NCBI RefSeq assembly: GCF_021654775.1
Contig: NZ_AP025343.1
Location: forward strand, 310,001 to 374,000
Origin: Paenibacillus azoreducens
Lineage (GTDB): Bacteria > Bacillota > Bacilli > Paenibacillales > Paenibacillaceae
Reading direction: 5' to 3'
Length of the DNA stretch: 64,000 bases
Part shown: positions 24,227 to 34,002 of the stretch, in pieces
How positions within the stretch are numbered: position 1 is the stretch's first letter
Layout: each line of letters starts with the position of its first letter
Position numbers and translations under genes: made by a program
The notes under the pieces: model-generated
The model's database searches: none
Seen by the model: only the letters and a program-made list of their open reading frames with translations
Told to the model about the DNA's origin: nothing

Positions 24227-24844
24227 AATATACAGCGTAACTTTTTTACGGATTTTGACCGCGAGGAACGATGGCTGAACGAGATGGCACGGGCAGGATA
24301 CGTGTTAGTGGGCAAAACATTTGCTTATGAGTTCGCAGAAGTTCAGCCGCAGGAAGCCAATTACCGTATGGACTATCGGAACTTCAAAACCGCTCAGGAT
24401 TTTGAGGATTACCGGACGCTGTTTGAGGATAGCGGCTGGAAACATATTGCCGGGACGAAAAGATCGGGTTATCAATATTTCAAGCAGATCAGTGGGCAGG
24501 CCGATGGGGATATTTTTTCGGACGCCGATTCCAAAGCGGGGCGGTACAGGCGGATTGCCGATATGTGGTCTAGTCTCGCATGCTGCTACATTCCGTTGTT
24601 TATGGTTTTTATACTTAACGGAACGGTGAATATGACGGCTGTTATGAATCCTAAAGTGCTTTATTACACGCCGGGATTGTGGGAGAGAAGCGGGGTGGAT
24701 TTTTGGAAAGCGTTCCTCTTCGAAACGCCTTTTGCCTTGCTCAGAGGGTTCAGCTGGATGGTTATTCCGCTCATGATTTTGGTTTACTTCGTTTTCTGGG
24801 CCAAAGCGAAAAGACATTACTTAGAAACAAAACAGAACCACTAG
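24227..24844 (+). pseudogene. DUF2812 membrane protein, 5' end broken
   Basis: The conserved DUF2812 start (FFTDFDREERWLNEMARAGY) is in frame before the first ATG at 24284. Upstream of it the frame meets TGA at 24224 with no usable start codon between, so the true N-terminus has been lost or frameshifted. The remaining part reads normally for about 200 residues, with the Y-x-Y-x-x-DYRNFK segment, a GWK-x-IAG-x-x-x-GYQYFK block, and two membrane helices (about 24586-24650 and 24724-24810). DUF2812 genes usually follow a PadR-type regulator, and none is present here. An undetected sequencing error in the run of six T residues at 24242-24247 is an alternative. Confidence 0.6.
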
Positions 24845-24995
24845 GGCGTTTTTTGCCTAAGGATTTTGCAAAGTCGAAGAAGCGACTTCCAAAAGTCAAT
24901 GTAACTGTTCAAGTGCACGTATTTAATCATTATGAGATTGACTCAATTAAGTATTATATAGATCGAAACGGTTTAAAACGACGACTGCAAAACTC

Positions 24996-25177
24996 TAACG
25001 GACACAGTGGCCGCTATTGAGGGTAATTTCGAGCATTTTGATTTTTAACGGACACAGATGCAGCTATTTCGCGAAAAAAACCTATTATCAGTTGTTTTGG
25101 AGCAATTAAGCGCTGTGGTGACCGTTACGTTTTAAAAGCCGTCATATTTAGCGAATTAACCTCCGTGGCGTCCGTTA
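24996..25177. repeat. Four-box intergenic element 2 (two direct, two inverted boxes)
   Basis: TAACGGACACAGTGGCCGCT (24996) and TAACGGACACAGATGCAGCT (25046) are direct copies 50 bp apart. AATTAAGCGCTGTGGTGACC (from 25104) and AATTAACCTCCGTGGCGTCC (from 25154) are inverted copies, 50 bp apart, ending GTTA. The layout equals that of element 1 at 21.2 kb although the box sequences differ. The surrounding gap 24845-25390 holds no recognisable gene. Confidence 0.7.
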
Positions 25178-25390
25178 GAAATCGCGCACAGCTCTCAACG
25201 TGTGGTGTGGCGCTGCATGACGGAAGTTTACCACGTTTCATTCCCTGCCTTATTCAGCTTGTTCAAATTACCCGAGGATTTTGCAAAAATCCTGACTCAA
25301 AACCATTTTCGGGAACGTCAATATCCCCCTTCAGCAGACAGGTCTAATCATAAAATTGCGGCTGCGGGGGCCTTTTTGTGCAATGCGAAG

Positions 25391-25693
25391 CTATTTGATA
25401 AAAAAGAAACATGTCGAGAACGCGAGTATCCATATCAGCGGCAGATTCGCCGTGACATAGGCCCATTTAAAGGAGAAGCGGTTGTAAAACAGCCAGCAAA
25501 GATATGACAGAAGCGGACCCAGCGGATAACTAATCAGGATCAGCGTATAAGCATATACGAGCAAATTTTTGGATGCGGCGGGATCGTCAAATGAAAAGGC
25601 GACGATGATGAGCATAAAAGGATACAGCAGCAGGGTCAGGCCATAGAGAATGTTTAAAATAAGCAAAATCGTAAACGCGGTTGGGTTTTTCAA
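25391..25693 (-). CDS. Small integral membrane protein, unknown
   Basis: 100 residues from a TTG start with GGGGGAGGA 6 nt upstream. There are three hydrophobic segments (about 8-33, 45-68 and 77-99), so nearly the whole chain is in the membrane. A short polar loop (FDDPAASKN) separates helices 1 and 2, and a basic NRFSFKW turn precedes helix 3. No known domain was recognised. It stands alone between an intergenic repeat element and the amylopullulanase promoter, in the opposite direction. Confidence 0.65.
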   Translation of the reverse strand: MKNPTAFTILLILNILYGLTLLLYPFMLIIVAFSFDDPAASKNLLVYAYTLILISYPLGPLLSYLCWLFYNRFSFKWAYVTANLPLIWILAFSTCFFFIK

Positions 25694-25796
25694 TAAGAGT
25701 CCTCCCCCGGCCGATAACAGTTCAAATCAATTCTACATGCTATTATAGGGTCATTTCCCAAAAATACCAATAGGATGATACAGGACTTTTTTTTGA

Positions 25797-25825
25797 TTGA
25801 CTAGAAAGCGTTTTCATAATAATAT
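25797..25825 (+). promoter_or_regulatory. Amylopullulanase promoter with CcpA (cre) site in its spacer
   Basis: TTGACT (25797-25802) and TAATAT (25820-25825) with a 17-bp spacer. The spacer contains AGAAAGCGTTTTCA (25803-25816), one base from the cre consensus TGWAANCGNTNWCA. A repressor bound there would block RNA polymerase directly. Confidence 0.75.
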
Positions 25826-25874
25826 GGTGACAGTTTCAGTCTAAGAAATGCAAAGGGGGAATACTCTTATTTAT

Positions 25875-25886
25875 GCAAACGTTTGC
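25875..25886. promoter_or_regulatory. LacI/GalR-type palindromic operator
   Basis: GCAAACGTTTGC is a perfect 12-bp palindrome with the central CG of LacI-family sites. It lies 45 bp before the amylopullulanase start codon, downstream of its promoter. A MalR-like repressor is a plausible binder; none is in the window. Confidence 0.6.
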
Positions 25887-25930
25887 TCAAATCTGAAAAA
25901 CATCATTTTTATTCATTAAGGAGGTTCAGT

Positions 25931-28900
25931 ATGAAATTCCTGAGTAGAAAACGAATTCGGGCATATTCCTTGCTCACAGCCATGTTCATGGCGGTGCAGC
26001 TTATCGTCGGTTCGTTCAGCCCGATATTTGCGGATGCCGCCAAAACGGCACCAAAGGGTACGTATGCGGATCGAGGAAAAATTCATTTTCAGCTGCCTCG
26101 TTCCCAAATTCATGTCACGGCTGCCGGCTCATCGGCAGGGTGGAATGATACCGTGCAATTATCCGATGCGGACAATGATGGTACATACACGGCGGATATT
26201 TCCGCATTAAATGCCGGGGAGGAGTATGCCTACGCCATTGCGGTCAATGGCATGCAGCAAAGCGGTCCGCCCCTGACGGCGTCCGCCGATGATCAAGGAA
26301 GCTTGCATCTTTCTTATTCACCCAAGTTTGCGGTGACAGGCCTTTTCAATGCTTCTGCCAAGCCGGATCAATATCCGCTTGTGCTGGAAGAGGATACTTA
26401 CAAATACACAACGGAGACGCTCCCAGGCGGGGAGTATCAATATTCATTTATCGCTTCTGCGGAAGGAACGGGAGGTATCCGTTTTCCCGATCCGGCTCAA
26501 TTACCTGCTGACGGCCCGGACAGCATGATTGCGGTTGCAGCTGCAGCACCGGCTGAACCTGCGCAGAAACCGGCAGCCAAAGCGGCTGCTTCCGGGCTTG
26601 AGCCCGACACGCTTGCCGATCAGCCCGGGGGTTCGTCCAAATGGGTGATTGCAGGCAGCTTCCAGGGCTGGGATAACGGCTCCGAAAAGACAAGAATGAA
26701 GCATCTGACAGGGGACTTTTATCAATATTCCACGGTTTTGGATGCAGGCCATCACGAATTTAAAATCGTAAAAAGCGGCACCTGGGACGGATTTTCAAAT
26801 GGCGGCAACAATTTTGGATTCGATCTGGATGCTCCGGCAAAAGTGAATTTTTACGTCAACGAGAAGCTTGGTCAAGCGCGCATCAATTTGCCGAACGTGC
26901 AGGGCTTGCCGCAGTATCAGCCCAAGCTGACCGCGGCCGAATGGCCAAGGCTGGTAGGCAATATTCAAAAGCTGTTTGGCGAAAAAGAGTGGGCCCCCGG
27001 AGAAGCGAAGCAAATGTTTGTCGACACCCGCTTTGACGGCTCCGTATATGAGCTGCAGCGCTCGGTGCCTGCAGGTAAATATGAGATGAAGGTTGTTCTG
27101 GGGAACGACTGGGAAGGAACCCGAAATTACGGGAATGAGGACGGGGAAAACTTTAAGTTGAATGTTCTTGATCCGTCAGACGTTATTTTCTCCATCGATT
27201 TAAGTCAGGCGAAACCGGTGTTGACCACCAATTACAAACCGGCGGATGCCGCCTATGACGGGAAGATCAACAAAAGCAAGCTTTATTTCGATTCGCGCCA
27301 GATCACCTATAAAAAACCTTTCGGCGCCATCAAGGAACAGATGGAGGATCTCACGCTGCGTATCGCCGCAGAGGCAGGCGACGTACAGGCTGCGCGTGTG
27401 GAATTAACGAGCCCCGAGGGGATGGCTTCCGCCTATAACATGCATGTGGCGACTTCTTTTGGCGGCTTGGACTATTGGGAGACCACGATCCCGAAAACGG
27501 CTTTTCAAGGCATCGGCGTATGGAATTACAAGTTTATTCTCATCGATGGGTTAACCAAGGTGGAATACGGCGATGACAACAACCGCGGCGGGGTAGGCAC
27601 AACGGCTGATGACGGGGTGCTTCCATATGAGCTGACCGTGTACAAACAGGATTTTGCGACTCCGGACTGGATGAAAAACGCTGTCGTGTACCAGATCTTC
27701 CCGGACCGTTTCCTTGACGGCAATCCGGCCAACAACCGGGCCAAAATCGTTGATGGTTACCGCGGAGGCGCCATGCCGGGGGAAAAGATGACGGCGAAAA
27801 ACGGGCATAAGCTTCAATTTTTCGATGGCGGCGTTGACAATGATCCCGTACCGGAGGATGTGGCAGGAACATGGAGCGACGTTCCGGAAAATCCGGACCG
27901 CGTGCTCCCGCAAAACAAGCCCTATTTCCCGGATGCCAAATCGGACGGTATTTGGACGAACGAATTTTACGGCGGCGATATCCAGGGGGGGGGCAAGAAG
28001 CTGGACTATTTAAAATCGCTGGGCGTTACCGTCATTTATTTCAATCCGGTTGCTTGGGCGGCCTCCAATCATAAATATGACGCAACCGACTACAAGCATC
28101 TGGACCCGATGTTCGGCGAGCCGGTATACAACAAACCGGGCGATCCGGCTTCCGGCTTGGATTACGAAAAGACACGGGTTTCTTCTGACCGCGTATTCGT
28201 CGAATTCGCCAAGCAGGCCCGTGCCAAAGGCATCCGCCTGATCGTGGACGGCGTGTTCAACCATGTCGGCGACGACTCCATTTATTTCGACCGGTACGAG
28301 AAGTACCCGGAAATCGGCGCATATGAATTCTGGTCGAAGGTATACGACAAAATGAATGCGGATTCAAGCCTGACGCAGGCGAAGGCGGAGCAGCAGGTAA
28401 TCGATTCTTTTACATCCCAAATTAATCCTGCGACGGGCAAGCACTACGCATATCCGGAAGATTTTGACTTTACAAAATGGTTTAAGATATCGAATGAAAA
28501 GGTTGATGGACATTACAAATATGAAGGCTGGTGGGGATTCGACTCGCTTCCTGTCATCGATGCTCCGGAACCGGCTGCGGGCGACGCAGAAGGCCTGCCC
28601 GGCAACCATGAATGGAATGTTCAAGGGTACCGGGATCAAGTGATCGGCCATGACCTGACAGGTTTGTCCGATGATCAGGCCTCGAAGCGGATGCAGGAGG
28701 CGAATTCCCAACGTTGGGAATGGCTTGGCGCCCGCGGCTGGCGGCTGGATGTCGCTCCTGACGTGTCCGCGGGAACCTGGCAGAAGTTCCGGAAAGCGGT
28801 CAAATCAACGGCGGGACGGCTGGATGCCAACGGCGAAACGATTGACGACCCGATCATATTGGGCGAAGAGTGGGGCGTGGCTACGAAGTTTCTGCTTGGC

Positions 28901-31900
28901 GACCAATTCGATTCGGTGATGAACTATCGCTTTCGCAGCGCAATGCAAACGTTTGTCCTAAATGGAAACGCCAATCAGTTTCATGAAGCGCTTGAATCGA
29001 TCCGCGAGGATTATCCGAAGGAAGCTTGGGAGGTCATGCTGAATTTGGTGGATTCGCATGATACGATCCGCTCGGTGACCAAATATGATCGGCCTTCCTG
29101 GGAAGAAGAGCATCTGCAGATCGCACCGCGCCCATCCGACCGCGCGCTCAGCATGCAGGCGCTGACAGCTATTTTCCAGATGGGATATCCGGGAGCGCCT
29201 ACCATCTACTATGGGGATGAGGTTGGTCTGGAGGGAACGAAGGATCCGGATTCCCGCCGCACCTTCCCGTGGGAACGGGTAAACGAGACGGGAGGCAAAT
29301 ATACAGGGGCCGGGAAATATGCGGATCTGTTTGCGACTTACCAAAAGGCGGCTGAAATCCGAAATGATCATGAGGTATTCCGTACAGGGGACTTGAAAGT
29401 GGCCTACGATAAAGGCGACGTAATCGCATACGCCCGTAAAACCGATACTCAAGCAGGTCTTGTGATTGTGAATCGCGGCAGCAGCGACGCTAACGTCAGC
29501 CTTGATACCGCAGGTTTCCTGCCTGCCAATATCCGTCTGCAGGATCAATTGGGGAGCGGAGCTGCGGTTCAGTTCAAAGACGGAAAAGCGAGTCTTACAA
29601 TCAAAGCAATGAGCGGTATGATGATGACCTCGGATTCAGGCCTCAAGGTCGTACCGAAAGTCGACGGTTTGCGGGCGTTAGGAAACAATGGTTCCGTCAC
29701 GCTAACGTGGAATGCCGTTCCGGGAGCAACCGTCTATCACATCTACCGTGCGCCAATTGAAGGCGGGACGCTGGAGCAAGCGGGAACGGCCAATGAGCCG
29801 ACGTGGACGGACTCGAACGTGCAAAACGGAACGAAATATTATTACGCCGTTACAGCCGTCATCGATGAAGGTGAAAGCAGCTTAAGCGACTATGTGTCCG
29901 CAACGCCTTTTTATCCGGTGAAGTCGGTCACCATTACGCAGCCATCAACGCCTGTGATTTTGGGGGCCGGGCATACCACTTCGCAAATTCAAGCCGCCAT
30001 CGAGATTCCGGGCTTATCCGACAACCAGGCTTACGCCGGCAAAGATATGCCAGGGGTGACCGCCAAGCTGGCATATTATAAAGAAGGCGCAAGCAAGGAC
30101 GATGCCGCCGAAGTGAAGCTGCGTTATCTGGAAGATACGCCGGACGGCAGGAAAGTGTACTGGGCGGTGTTTGAACCGACGGAAGCCGGAAGTTATGATT
30201 ACTTCGCCAAGGTGTCCACCGACAACGGACAGACATATGCGGATTCGTCGACAGCTTCTGTGGCAGTTACCGTTGATCCGGAGAATACGGTCCAATTGGA
30301 ACCCCCGGTCCTGGCTCCGATCAACACGGAATCGAGCCGCGCCCAGCTGGATTGGACTCATTCAGGGGCAGAGGTGTACAAATTCGAGATCTACCGCAAA
30401 CAGGATGGCAGAGATTTCAAAAAAATTGCCGTTGTTGATGCCTCGGCCAAGTCATACACGGATTTCACGGTGACCAACGATACAACGTACACTTACCGGG
30501 TGGCCGCCATTGACAAGTTTTATAATCGGGCGGCATCCAATGAGCAGATCGTTACGCCGAAGCTCGTCATGGTCGACGTGAAGCTTCGTTTGCATCTGCC
30601 GGGTTACACGCCGGTACAGGACGATATTTACATTGCCGGAACGATCAATGGCTGGAACCAGGCCGGCGGCAAGCTGAACGTGCCGAGCGGGGCGACGACC
30701 CGGGATGTTGTGGAATACAGCTTTAAAATGATGGCCGGAAAACAGGTTGAATACAAATATACGCGGGGAACCTGGGATACGGAAGCGCTCACTTCCCATT
30801 CCCGCATGGCGGATGATCCATCCGACATGAGCAATTACGCGTATTCATCCGAAAATACGAACATGAAGCTGACCATCCAAAACCAGGGCGGCAACCGGAT
30901 GACTATCGATGATTATGTCCTGCGCTGGGCGGATATGCCGATGATCGTGATGCTCCCGAGAACCTCTTACGGTGAAGCGATCGCATACGAAACGACCGAT
31001 GACCGGTTTACCTTAAAAGCCAATGTCCCATATGGTTCCAGCGTCACCATCAACGGACAGCCGATTCCGGCGGGCGCGATGGACGCCAAAGGGAACGTGG
31101 AGGTGAAGGACATTCCTTTATCAAGGAGGGGTGTAAACCGCTTCTCTGTGCATACTGAGCCAAGTGCCGAAACGCTGAATTTGCCTTGGTATGAGGATAA
31201 GGGACGTGCCGCCAAGGCGACCAAGACGATCGAAATGATGATTACCCGCAAGGGAAGCCAAGGGCCTGTACGCGTTACCGGTGTCACGCTAACTCCTGGC
31301 CGTCTGAACTTGACCGCAGGCGGGGCTGCCGGAACATTGACCGCACAAGTGCTGCCGAATGATGCGGATGACAAAGCCGTGGCTTATGCATCGAGCGACG
31401 AATCCGTCGCCAAGGTGAATGCAAGCGGCAGCGTAACGCCGTTGAAAGCAGGTACCGCTACGATTACCGTGACGACCCATGAGGGCGGCTATCAGGCGAA
31501 AAGCACCGTCGTCGTCACGGCGTCTAACGGAGGTACAGGCAGCGGCGGACAAGAAAGCAGCGGCGGCAGTACGGGCGGAGGAAGCGGCAGTTCGCCCGGG
31601 AATACAGGCGGCGGCAAGCCCAACCCGAACCACGGTTCAAACGGCGTGAATGCGAAGACAGCCGTCTTTACCGCCGAGCAGATCAAAGCAGCCGTGAACA
31701 GCCAGGATGGCAGCCGTGCCGTGGTAGATGCGGGGGGCGCCGACCGCGTGCTGCTTCCGGTTCAAACGGGAAGCTTGCTGCCAGGCAAGGCGCTGCAGGT
31801 GAAGCGTGGAGCGGATACGTTCACCATTCCGGCAGCGGTTTTGGAGCAGCTCAAAGCTTCCGAAGGAACCCCGGCATCCGGCATGCAAATCTCCCTGCAG

Positions 31901-32776
31901 CTAATCGCAGCGGACGGGGCGTCGCTGCAGCAGCTGTTAGCGCAAGCAGGCGGGAAGATGCATGCACGGCTTGCAAAAGCATCCGAATACTATGATCTGA
32001 AGTTGTCTTTGATCGATGGTAACGGAAAAACGGTAAACGAGCTGAAAACGTTCAACCCGGCTTTGCAGTTGAGCGTGAAGGTGGGAGCCCAGGCAAACCG
32101 GAACAAAATAGCCTTTTGCCGACTGGCAGATGATGGTGCTATCACATGGATCGGGGGTACATGGAATGCCGAAGGGATGATGACGGCCGACATTTCGCAG
32201 CCTGGGAAATATGCAGCCCTGGAATTTACTAAGTCTTTTTCCGATTTGCCCGCAAACCATTGGGCTGCAGATGCGGTTTCATACCTTTCCATGCGCAATA
32301 TCGTTACCGGAACGACCGCTGATCTGTTTGAGCCGAAGCGCAGCGTGACCCGGTCCGAATTTGCCGCCTTCGCCGCCCGTGCTTTGGGACTGACGGCGAA
32401 GCAGCCTGCCAAATTTGCAGACGTGCCTAAGGATGCGTGGTATGCGGCGCCCATTGCGGCCGCGCATGAAGCTGGAATCGTGCAGGGGCGTTCCGAAGCC
32501 GTTTTTGAACCTGACTCGCCGATTACCCGCGAGGAAATGGCCGTCATGCTCATCAGAGCGTATGAGGTCAAGCGCCAAGAGCTTTTCGAGTCTGCCGGCG
32601 CAGACGGAATATTTGAAGATGCGGATCAGATCAGCGCATGGGCGCGGGATGCCGTTCAAACGGCTGCCAAGCTGGGGCTGCTGACGGGGAACGAAAATCA
32701 TCGGTTTGTTCCGAAAGGCCAAGCAACCCGCGCGGAAAGCGCTCAGGCGATTTACAGACTGTTAACGGAGCAATAG
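25931..32776 (+). CDS. SLH-anchored amylopullulanase (GH13) with many accessory domains
   Basis: 2281 residues, start behind AAGGAGG. Order: signal peptide (to about 38); N-terminal starch-related beta domains including SusE/X25-like repeats (WVIAGSFQGWDNG near 238; MKVVLGNDWEG near 388); then the GH13 catalytic domain starting near NAVVYQIFPDRF (about 583). GH13 motifs are DGVFNHVG, GWRLDVAPD (nucleophile near D940), GEEWG (acid near E979) and DSHDT (near D1044). Next come fibronectin-III-like domains, a further starch-binding-like domain (YIAGTINGWNQ), a BIG2 Ig-like domain, a Gly/Ser linker and three SLH domains (from about 2100). It should hydrolyse alpha-1,4 and alpha-1,6 bonds of starch or pullulan at the cell surface. 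Bond specificity is inferred. Confidence 0.93.
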   Translation: MKFLSRKRIRAYSLLTAMFMAVQLIVGSFSPIFADAAKTAPKGTYADRGKIHFQLPRSQIHVTAAGSSAGWNDTVQLSDADNDGTYTADISALNAGEEYAYAIAVNGMQQSGPPLTASADDQGSLHLSYSPKFAVTGLFNASAKPDQYPLVLEEDTYKYTTETLPGGEYQYSFIASAEGTGGIRFPDPAQLPADGPDSMIAVAAAAPAEPAQKPAAKAAASGLEPDTLADQPGGSSKWVIAGSFQGWDNGSEKTRMKHLTGDFYQYSTVLDAGHHEFKIVKSGTWDGFSNGGNNFGFDLDAPAKVNFYVNEKLGQARINLPNVQGLPQYQPKLTAAEWPRLVGNIQKLFGEKEWAPGEAKQMFVDTRFDGSVYELQRSVPAGKYEMKVVLGNDWEGTRNYGNEDGENFKLNVLDPSDVIFSIDLSQAKPVLTTNYKPADAAYDGKINKSKLYFDSRQITYKKPFGAIKEQMEDLTLRIAAEAGDVQAARVELTSPEGMASAYNMHVATSFGGLDYWETTIPKTAFQGIGVWNYKFILIDGLTKVEYGDDNNRGGVGTTADDGVLPYELTVYKQDFATPDWMKNAVVYQIFPDRFLDGNPANNRAKIVDGYRGGAMPGEKMTAKNGHKLQFFDGGVDNDPVPEDVAGTWSDVPENPDRVLPQNKPYFPDAKSDGIWTNEFYGGDIQGGGKKLDYLKSLGVTVIYFNPVAWAASNHKYDATDYKHLDPMFGEPVYNKPGDPASGLDYEKTRVSSDRVFVEFAKQARAKGIRLIVDGVFNHVGDDSIYFDRYEKYPEIGAYEFWSKVYDKMNADSSLTQAKAEQQVIDSFTSQINPATGKHYAYPEDFDFTKWFKISNEKVDGHYKYEGWWGFDSLPVIDAPEPAAGDAEGLPGNHEWNVQGYRDQVIGHDLTGLSDDQASKRMQEANSQRWEWLGARGWRLDVAPDVSAGTWQKFRKAVKSTAGRLDANGETIDDPIILGEEWGVATKFLLGDQFDSVMNYRFRSAMQTFVLNGNANQFHEALESIREDYPKEAWEVMLNLVDSHDTIRSVTKYDRPSWEEEHLQIAPRPSDRALSMQALTAIFQMGYPGAPTIYYGDEVGLEGTKDPDSRRTFPWERVNETGGKYTGAGKYADLFATYQKAAEIRNDHEVFRTGDLKVAYDKGDVIAYARKTDTQAGLVIVNRGSSDANVSLDTAGFLPANIRLQDQLGSGAAVQFKDGKASLTIKAMSGMMMTSDSGLKVVPKVDGLRALGNNGSVTLTWNAVPGATVYHIYRAPIEGGTLEQAGTANEPTWTDSNVQNGTKYYYAVTAVIDEGESSLSDYVSATPFYPVKSVTITQPSTPVILGAGHTTSQIQAAIEIPGLSDNQAYAGKDMPGVTAKLAYYKEGASKDDAAEVKLRYLEDTPDGRKVYWAVFEPTEAGSYDYFAKVSTDNGQTYADSSTASVAVTVDPENTVQLEPPVLAPINTESSRAQLDWTHSGAEVYKFEIYRKQDGRDFKKIAVVDASAKSYTDFTVTNDTTYTYRVAAIDKFYNRAASNEQIVTPKLVMVDVKLRLHLPGYTPVQDDIYIAGTINGWNQAGGKLNVPSGATTRDVVEYSFKMMAGKQVEYKYTRGTWDTEALTSHSRMADDPSDMSNYAYSSENTNMKLTIQNQGGNRMTIDDYVLRWADMPMIVMLPRTSYGEAIAYETTDDRFTLKANVPYGSSVTINGQPIPAGAMDAKGNVEVKDIPLSRRGVNRFSVHTEPSAETLNLPWYEDKGRAAKATKTIEMMITRKGSQGPVRVTGVTLTPGRLNLTAGGAAGTLTAQVLPNDADDKAVAYASSDESVAKVNASGSVTPLKAGTATITVTTHEGGYQAKSTVVVTASNGGTGSGGQESSGGSTGGGSGSSPGNTGGGKPNPNHGSNGVNAKTAVFTAEQIKAAVNSQDGSRAVVDAGGADRVLLPVQTGSLLPGKALQVKRGADTFTIPAAVLEQLKASEGTPASGMQISLQLIAADGASLQQLLAQAGGKMHARLAKASEYYDLKLSLIDGNGKTVNELKTFNPALQLSVKVGAQANRNKIAFCRLADDGAITWIGGTWNAEGMMTADISQPGKYAALEFTKSFSDLPANHWAADAVSYLSMRNIVTGTTADLFEPKRSVTRSEFAAFAARALGLTAKQPAKFADVPKDAWYAAPIAAAHEAGIVQGRSEAVFEPDSPITREEMAVMLIRAYEVKRQELFESAGADGIFEDADQISAWARDAVQTAAKLGLLTGNENHRFVPKGQATRAESAQAIYRLLTEQ

Positions 32777-32794
32777 GAAAGCGAAAGGCAAAAG

Positions 32795-32828
32795 GATGGC
32801 CCTTATACATTCGGGGGCCATCTTTTTT
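32795..32828 (+). terminator. Terminator of the amylopullulanase gene
   Basis: GATGGCCC pairs with GGGCCATC around an 11-12-nt loop, followed by six T residues. Confidence 0.85.
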
Positions 32829-32829
32829 C

Positions 32830-32940
32830 AAGATATAAGAAAGTATAAACTTCGGAGATCTCGCATCCTTATATCGCAAGAAAAATTACCGCTAAACGCG
32901 GTCTGTCTTCTATGAGAGTACGTCGATAGACGTTTTTCTT
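32830..32940 (+). repeat. 111-bp intergenic repeat R2, copy 1
   Basis: It begins AAGATATAAGAAAGTATAAA and ends GTCGATAGACGTTTTTCTT. Internal pairings are GATATAAG with CTTATATC, ACCGC with GCGGT, CGTC with GACG, and AAGAAAAA with TTTTTCTT, which gives a well-defined RNA-like fold. Two more copies lie in tandem at 61241-61462. It follows directly after a terminator here and at 61.2 kb. Confidence 0.9.
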
Positions 32941-32971
32941 ATAGGGGGAATGATTCTGGCTTATGATAGAC

Positions 32972-33265
32972 TTATTCTATCCACAGCGAGGTATAGATGA
33001 ACGAAACATAAATCATGATCGGAAAGCTAAGGCCCGCAAGCAAGGATACATAAAACCACGGAGATTTGAATACGGCCGTCAAGCTCCCAAACAAATCCCT
33101 TCTTTGTACTTTAATGACTTGCTGAAGCCTGACTTGATTCGTGAAACTGATCAATAATTTCATGGCTTGATCCGTCTGCAATGCAGACAGTTCGTCCCAC
33201 AACTCGGCATGTTTCTTTTGAAGCAGGTCCGGCTCTTTCCCGCTGCTTATGTTTTTTTCCTCCAT
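32972..33265 (-). CDS. Small membrane protein with coiled N-terminus, unknown
   Basis: 97 residues. A hydrophilic helical part (about 1-60: LLQKKHAELWDELSALQTDQ, then LQQVIKVQRRDLF) precedes one or two membrane helices (about 68-95, FYVSLLAGLSFPIMIYVSFIY). GAGGTGATGAG lies upstream of the ATG. No known family was recognised. It is divergent from the second sigma/anti-sigma pair but nothing shows a link. Confidence 0.6.
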   Translation of the reverse strand: MEEKNISSGKEPDLLQKKHAELWDELSALQTDQAMKLLISFTNQVRLQQVIKVQRRDLFGSLTAVFKSPWFYVSLLAGLSFPIMIYVSFIYTSLWIE

Positions 33266-33459
33266 TAGCTCATCACCTCGTATTGAAACGCTTTTTATTT
33301 ATATAACATGGTTTATTGCCTAAAGTTACGATAAAATCCCTCAATTTTCAGAAAGTACCCCAAGTAAAGATTTTGGTGTGAAAAACTGTTGATGTAACAA
33401 TTGCGCAGACTTTTCCATCTAAGAGATTAGAGGGCCCTCAGAAGGAGTGATTCGTAATC

Positions 33460-34002
33460 GTGATGGATGAAACGGATATTCGAAAAGCGCAGCAAGGGGA
33501 TCGTGAGGCGTTTATCCGGTTGTTCCGGCAGCTTGAACCCGAAATGTACGGTCTGTCCAAGTCGATTCTAAAGCAGGATGCGGATTGTGCGGACGCCATA
33601 CAGGAAGCTACGCTCAAAGCGTTCAAATCCATAGCCGGATTAAAGCAGCCGCAATATTTCAAGACCTGGGTGCTGCGGATCGTGATCAATGAATGCAACC
33701 AAATACTCCGAAACCGGAAACGTATGGTCATTATGGCCGATGTGCCCGAGCCGGATCAGCTTTCCTGTTCTGCCGGCGACGACATCGGAAGCGATATAAG
33801 GGAAATGGTGAGCCGTTTGGATGATAAGCTGCGGATCGTAACGGAGTTGTTTTACTTTCATGATCTGTCTGTAAAGCAAATTGCGCAGGTGCTGGATATT
33901 TCGGAAACGGCCGTACGGACAAGGCTGCATCGGGCCAGAAACCGATTAATGAAGTCGTATGCCAACTCGCAGGAGGGAGATCTCAACTATGGATCGATTT
34001 GA
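33460..34002 (+). CDS. ECF-type RNA polymerase sigma factor (pair 2)
   Basis: 180 residues from the GTG at 33460 (ATG at 33463 is equally possible), behind AAGGAG. Region 2 is AQQGDREAFIRLFRQLEPEM with ILKQDADCADAIQEATLKAF and FKTWVLRIVINECNQ. Region 4 is VTELFYFHDLSVKQIAQVL and SETAVRTRLHRARNRL. It resembles the SigV/SigM-like groups. Its 3' end overlaps the anti-sigma gene by 14 nt. Confidence 0.92.
   Translation: MMDETDIRKAQQGDREAFIRLFRQLEPEMYGLSKSILKQDADCADAIQEATLKAFKSIAGLKQPQYFKTWVLRIVINECNQILRNRKRMVIMADVPEPDQLSCSAGDDIGSDIREMVSRLDDKLRIVTELFYFHDLSVKQIAQVLDISETAVRTRLHRARNRLMKSYANSQEGDLNYGSI

Noticed and set aside
24055..24240. Open frame before the DUF2812 gene considered as its missing N-terminus
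   Set aside because: It is in a different frame, overlaps a terminator hairpin at 24085-24124, and its last residues do not resemble DUF2812; a frameshift remains possible only for the final 20 codons.
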